From: Betaproteobacteria bacterium
GTDB taxonomy: Bacteria > Pseudomonadota > Gammaproteobacteria > Burkholderiales > Rhodocyclaceae
Reading direction: 5' to 3'
Length of the DNA: 64,000 bases
Assembly (NCBI GenBank): GCA_020621865.1
Contig: JAHRYW010000005.1
Coordinates: 107,663-171,662, forward strand
The notes under the pieces are model-generated. The model was given only the letters and a program-made list of their open reading frames with translations, was not told the origin of the DNA and did not search any database. The translations under genes and the position numbers were made by a program. This document shows positions 60,463-64,000 of this stretch, piece after piece (within the stretch, counting starts at the first letter, position 1; each line of letters opens with the position of its first letter).

Positions 60463-62817
60463 TTATCGATAGTCCCAGCGAATACCGAGGTAAAGGTATT
60501 CGCGCCTGAACTGGCTGGAAGTCGGACCGGTACTCCGGTTGTTGTTCATGCCGACTTCGGTTTCCAGGAAGAGGCTGTTCCGCCACTGGTGGGCGAGTTT
60601 CACGCTGGGCGAAAAATCCGTCGAACCCGAGCCATCGTCGCGGTTTTGCCGGAAATAGCGAAGGTTGCCTTCCAGGCGCCAGTTTTCCGCCAGGGGATAG
60701 ATGTAATTCAGGCCAAGATTCTGGCCGCTGACGCCGGGGCTGAAGAAAAACCCGGCCGTGGCGACGCCGACGGCATTGGGCACGAACAGGTTGGTGCCAA
60801 TGGCTTGCAGCGAAACCATGTGGGTACGTCCGGTGGCGTTCTGGCCGGCCTGGCAGGTGTTGGTCGATGCATCGTAGCTGTTGGGCGCGCATAGATCGTA
60901 AACCGAGGTATCGCCGCGCGGCCCGCCAAGGCAGCGCGGATCGTTGGTTTCCCGGTTCTCGACGCCGCGCGAACAGATCTGGTCCAGCGACAGCAGTGCA
61001 TTGGTCGCACCGATCGACGACATCCGATAATCGACGCCGAATTGCCAGCGGTCACCGTAGGGCATGGTCATGCCGGCCGCAAACATCGTCGAGGCCGCGG
61101 TCGAGTCTGCCGCCAGCTTGCGTGCCTGGCTGATCCCGAGATTGTTCACCAGGTCAGTTACGTTGCTGTACCCAGATACGCCCAGCGCATTGATCAGGCT
61201 GTAGGACGGGCTGTTCCGGTAGTCGTAGGAAACGAAGTAATTGTTGCCCGAAGAACCAAGGTAATTTCCCTGCAGCGCCACGATATTCAGGCCCTTGTAC
61301 AGCACGTCGTAATCGACGGTGCCGTATCCGGAAAACTGGCCGTCGAAATAACGAAACTCCGAACCGAGCGCTCGCCGATTCAGGTAACCATCGATATTCT
61401 GCTCGATCGCATACAGGCTGGCACCGGGGCGCCCGAGTTGCGGCAGCAATTCGACACTGGCGCCATAAAAATCCTTGTCGAACGGCGAGTTGAACTCGAC
61501 CGCCTTGCCGTAAACCGCATTGATGCGCCAGTCGTTACCGAAGGTATAGCCGCCGTTGATACCATCGAAGCGTTCCAGCACGCCGGCACCGTTGGGATTC
61601 TGACGGCCGGCGCGGACGAAATAGCCGACTTCACGGTCGGTCCGCTCGGCGTAGGCTGCGTACACCCGGTTGTAGCTCCGGTCGGGCTGCATGAAATTAC
61701 GAAAATCGGTGTCGCGGAAGACAATACGGGTATCGGTCACGGCATCGCGTAAGCGGGCATTGAGGCTGGCAGAGGAGACCAGGGTCTCCTGATCCTTGTT
61801 CTTCGGGCCGGAGTCGACTTGCGAGCGGCCGGTGAAGAAGTACGACGACAGACTGCCGGTCACCTGCCATTCGGCCGGCTTGTCGTCGCGCACGATACGT
61901 GCGGGCTGCCGCCTGACGACATCCGCCGCCGGCAATCCGGCCAGGCGCTGCTTGAGCCTGGGCACTTCGGCACTGGCCGGATAAAGCTTGATAAACAGCT
62001 CATATTCGGCTCGCGCCTTGGCAATTTCACCGTTCTGCTCACGCGCCTCGCCGATCAAGGCCTGAGCCGCTTCGGTCTGGCTGTTGGCGGGCAAACCGAG
62101 AATGCGATTCAGGCGATTGATGGTCTTGTTGTAATCCTTGCCAGCGAAAGCCTCGCGCGCCTCGGCCAGATAAGCCCGAGCCAGGGATTCAAGCTTCTCC
62201 GGCGACAGCGGGGGCGGTGCAGCCCCCTTGTCGGCGTCCGGAGTTTGGACAGGCTCGACCAGCTCAGCAGTGGGCTCAGGCGCGACGGCCTGTAGTTTTT
62301 CCGGAGTTGCTACCGGCTGTTTCTCCGGTTTTTCCGGCGCCTTGGCGGCCGGCTTGCTTTTCTGATCGGCGGGCAGCGGCACGAAGATCAGGATGCTGCG
62401 ATTGTCGCTGCCCGGGCGCACCGAATACTGCGTTGTTTTGGCAAAGGTGATCAACATGCCGTTGACCACTTCGGGATAGGCCACGGTGAACCGGGGAATC
62501 AGATCGCTTTTCGGCGAGCGCATGGTTTCCTGCATGACTTCGTTTTCGACGAAGCCGGGCTTGGTCACCCGAAAAAAGACCCTGAGGAACTTGCCCTCGT
62601 CCTCCGGGCCATGGCGCAGATACTGGATCTCCGTCGTGAAGCGGATGGTGACCTGTGCTTGGTCGGCCAGCCGGGCAATCTCGATCGAATCGATAACGTT
62701 TGCATGAGCATTGGCGGCCATCAGGAAAGCTGCGGCCAGGAGGCCAGTCAGCTTGGCAAAGACCGCAAAAAAGCGCTCTCCGAAGAGAGCGAACCAGACT
62801 GTATTTTTTCTCAACAT
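60463..62817 (-). CDS. TPR outer-membrane beta-barrel protein
   Basis: A 784-residue exported protein. Signal sequence FAKLTGLLAAAFLMAANAHA; an N-terminal AMIN-like beta domain (VIDSIEIARLADQAQVTIRF); a Pro/Lys-rich linker; TPR-like helices (EAREAFAGKDYNKTINRLNRIL); then a long region of alternating aromatic beta strands ending in LYLGIRWDYR, which is how outer-membrane barrels end. The ATG at 62817 overlaps the TGA of the CXXCH gene (TGATG), so the two are translated together. A barrel beside a multihaem-like protein suggests a porin-cytochrome conduit, which is inference. Confidence 0.8.
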   Translation of the reverse strand: MLRKNTVWFALFGERFFAVFAKLTGLLAAAFLMAANAHANVIDSIEIARLADQAQVTIRFTTEIQYLRHGPEDEGKFLRVFFRVTKPGFVENEVMQETMRSPKSDLIPRFTVAYPEVVNGMLITFAKTTQYSVRPGSDNRSILIFVPLPADQKSKPAAKAPEKPEKQPVATPEKLQAVAPEPTAELVEPVQTPDADKGAAPPPLSPEKLESLARAYLAEAREAFAGKDYNKTINRLNRILGLPANSQTEAAQALIGEAREQNGEIAKARAEYELFIKLYPASAEVPRLKQRLAGLPAADVVRRQPARIVRDDKPAEWQVTGSLSSYFFTGRSQVDSGPKNKDQETLVSSASLNARLRDAVTDTRIVFRDTDFRNFMQPDRSYNRVYAAYAERTDREVGYFVRAGRQNPNGAGVLERFDGINGGYTFGNDWRINAVYGKAVEFNSPFDKDFYGASVELLPQLGRPGASLYAIEQNIDGYLNRRALGSEFRYFDGQFSGYGTVDYDVLYKGLNIVALQGNYLGSSGNNYFVSYDYRNSPSYSLINALGVSGYSNVTDLVNNLGISQARKLAADSTAASTMFAAGMTMPYGDRWQFGVDYRMSSIGATNALLSLDQICSRGVENRETNDPRCLGGPRGDTSVYDLCAPNSYDASTNTCQAGQNATGRTHMVSLQAIGTNLFVPNAVGVATAGFFFSPGVSGQNLGLNYIYPLAENWRLEGNLRYFRQNRDDGSGSTDFSPSVKLAHQWRNSLFLETEVGMNNNRSTGPTSSQFRREYLYLGIRWDYR

Positions 62818-64000
62818 CAATCCCATTTGGTATAGGGCGTGCCTTTGCGGCCAAGCGGTTTGTGGCAACCGGCCATGGAGCAATCGTTGCCCGCCTTCGA
62901 TCCTTCATGGCTGCCAATTCTGATTTTCTCCATGGATCCCATGTAGGTCGCCGTCGAACTGTGGCAGGTGGCACAGCCGGTCTGCATCGCACCGTGGTTC
63001 ATGCGCTCGACGGTAAAGGATGTCGTACTCGAGTGGCAGTTCGAGCATTCGTTGCCGAGCAGGCCGGCCAGCGTCGTCGGGACATGGTTTACCGGCTTGG
63101 CGACAACGCCCGGATACCTGACGTCATGGCAGCTCTGGCAACTGACGGCACCGATGTGATTGAAGGTATACGGCCCGGTCCAAGTCGTCTTCTTGTGGCA
63201 GGCATCGCAACTGGCTGTGGTCGGCAGGTGGTTGCCCGGCTTGAAATCCATCTCGGGGTAGGTGCTGACATGGCATGTCGAGCAGCTGCCCGCTGCGACG
63301 CCAGTGTGCGCATAGGGCGTAATCAGCGGCAACCAGGATATGCCGGTCCGGTGACAGACATCGCAGGATTGCGTGGTCGGAATATGCGGGACCGACTTGC
63401 CGGCCGCGTTGATGCCGTTGTGGCAGGTCGAGCAGCTGCCCGGCGCAACCCCGGTGTGCTTGAAGCTGGTCGGCCTCCATTGCACGGTGGTATGGCAGGT
63501 GTCGCAGGACTGCGTGGTCGGAATATGAGTGACCGGCTTGGCATCGGCGCCCAGCGTCGTGTAGGCGCCGCCGTGGCAAGTTGCGCACTTGCCGGTCGTG
63601 CCGGAGTGGTTCATGGTCGCCGGGGCGAAGGCCGTGAAATTGGTGTGGCAGGTGTCGCACTGCGCGGTCGTCGGTACGTGGTTGGTCGACTTGCCCAGCG
63701 CATTGGTGCCGTTGTGGCAGGTCGAGCAGCGCCCGGCTACGGCCGGCACGGCAGTCGTATGGTTGAAGCTGCCAGTCGCCCAGGTCGTCGTCGAGTTGTG
63801 GCAGGTCGAGCATTGCGCCGTCGTCGCGATGTGCGTCGTCGGCTTCATCTGGGCGTTTTGCGACAGGTAGGCGCCGCTGTGGCAGGTCGAGCACTGGGTC
63901 AGCCCGGTATGGCTCATCGCCGACGGCGACCAGGAAACAAAACCGTTGGTGTGGCAGGTGTCGCACTGGCTGGTGACCGGGATGTGCGATGCCGGCTTGC
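62817..64000 (-). CDS. Multi-CXXCH exported protein, 5' end outside window
   Basis: The open frame reaches the right edge, giving 394 visible residues without a start. Fourteen CXXCH motifs (CDTCH, CSTCH, CATCH, CDVCH, CDACH, CQSCH, CSNCH) and one CX4CH (CSMAGCH) occur at regular steps of about 20-30 residues within larger repeats of the form HIPTT-x-x-CDTCH ... MNHTG-x-x-x-CSTCHNG. Histidines between motifs (NHVPTT, THIPTT, FNH) could be distal haem ligands. This is the pattern of large multihaem c-type cytochromes used for extracellular electron transfer. However, some CXXCH-repeat proteins of this type bind few haems. Coupled to the barrel gene and close to ccmI. Confidence 0.88.
   Translation of the reverse strand, partial: KPASHIPVTSQCDTCHTNGFVSWSPSAMSHTGLTQCSTCHSGAYLSQNAQMKPTTHIATTAQCSTCHNSTTTWATGSFNHTTAVPAVAGRCSTCHNGTNALGKSTNHVPTTAQCDTCHTNFTAFAPATMNHSGTTGKCATCHGGAYTTLGADAKPVTHIPTTQSCDTCHTTVQWRPTSFKHTGVAPGSCSTCHNGINAAGKSVPHIPTTQSCDVCHRTGISWLPLITPYAHTGVAAGSCSTCHVSTYPEMDFKPGNHLPTTASCDACHKKTTWTGPYTFNHIGAVSCQSCHDVRYPGVVAKPVNHVPTTLAGLLGNECSNCHSSTTSFTVERMNHGAMQTGCATCHSSTATYMGSMEKIRIGSHEGSKAGNDCSMAGCHKPLGRKGTPYTKWD

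Noticed and set aside
62968-63917. CRISPR-like regular spacing in the last kilobase
   Set aside because: The periodicity is codon-based, following CXXCH protein repeats on the minus strand; units differ in length and sequence.

Overview
The window is about 65 percent GC and densely coded. It looks like a chromosomal segment of a denitrifying, nitrogen-fixing betaproteobacterium of the Rhodocyclales, of Dechloromonas or Azonexus type. That placement is an inference from gene content: a clade II nitrous oxide reductase cluster, nifE, CcmI with a multihaem protein, RegBA-type redox regulators, and the gloB-methyltransferase-rnhA-dnaQ order. No rRNA, tRNA or CRISPR array was seen.

Layout. 0-13 kb: housekeeping and signalling genes (Ser/Thr kinase, RmuC, a large DUF748 protein, response regulators, gloB, rnhA, dnaQ, an M18 aminopeptidase). 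13-20 kb: dihaem cytochrome c, a RegB/RegA-like redox two-component pair, a TonB-like protein, a YbdK-type ligase, a CPA2 antiporter and a frameshifted glutamine amidotransferase. 20-30 kb: copper delivery genes (PCuAC, SCO, a FixH-like protein) divergent from nosZ, followed by two cytochromes c and nosB, nosD, nosG, nosH. 30-31 kb: a GC-poor orphan membrane protein. 31-39.7 kb: a B12-binding MerR-type regulator with all the CarH photoreceptor motifs, divergent from an eight- to nine-gene oxidative and lipid stress operon (glutathione peroxidase, FAD oxidoreductase, DUF1365, Cfa-like methyltransferase, CHI-like, MFS, DUF3833, SDR, NTF2-like). The intergenic region holds three tandem 11-bp repeats over the -35 box. 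39.7-42.4 kb: nosF-nosL-nosY-tlpA, the other half of the nos system. 42.5-50 kb: sensor kinase plus response regulator-PAS-GGDEF-EAL protein, a flavin oxidoreductase and an AsmA protein. 50-57.5 kb: accessory and decaying DNA (antiporter pseudogene, IS4-type transposase remnant, HigBA). 57.5-64 kb: nifE with a sigma-54/NifA promoter, ccmI, an outer-membrane beta-barrel protein and a multi-CXXCH protein running off the edge.

How the genes fit together: NosZ is a periplasmic copper enzyme. The nearby SCO and PCuAC genes, and NosL, NosDFY and TlpA, can supply copper and assemble its centres, while NosB/G/H and the two cytochromes c can supply electrons. Both nos halves carry FNR-like boxes at exactly the class II spacing from a -10 element. 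The CarH-type cassette lies between the two halves.

The most unusual feature is a dispersed repeat of about 35-40 bp with core GACCGTAGCATT. It is present in 14 copies (8 with a perfect core). It sits next to stop codons, across a start codon, and inside coding sequences in several reading frames, where it encodes part of the TlpA signal peptide and the GloB C-terminus. One copy is split by a 27-bp palindromic insert.
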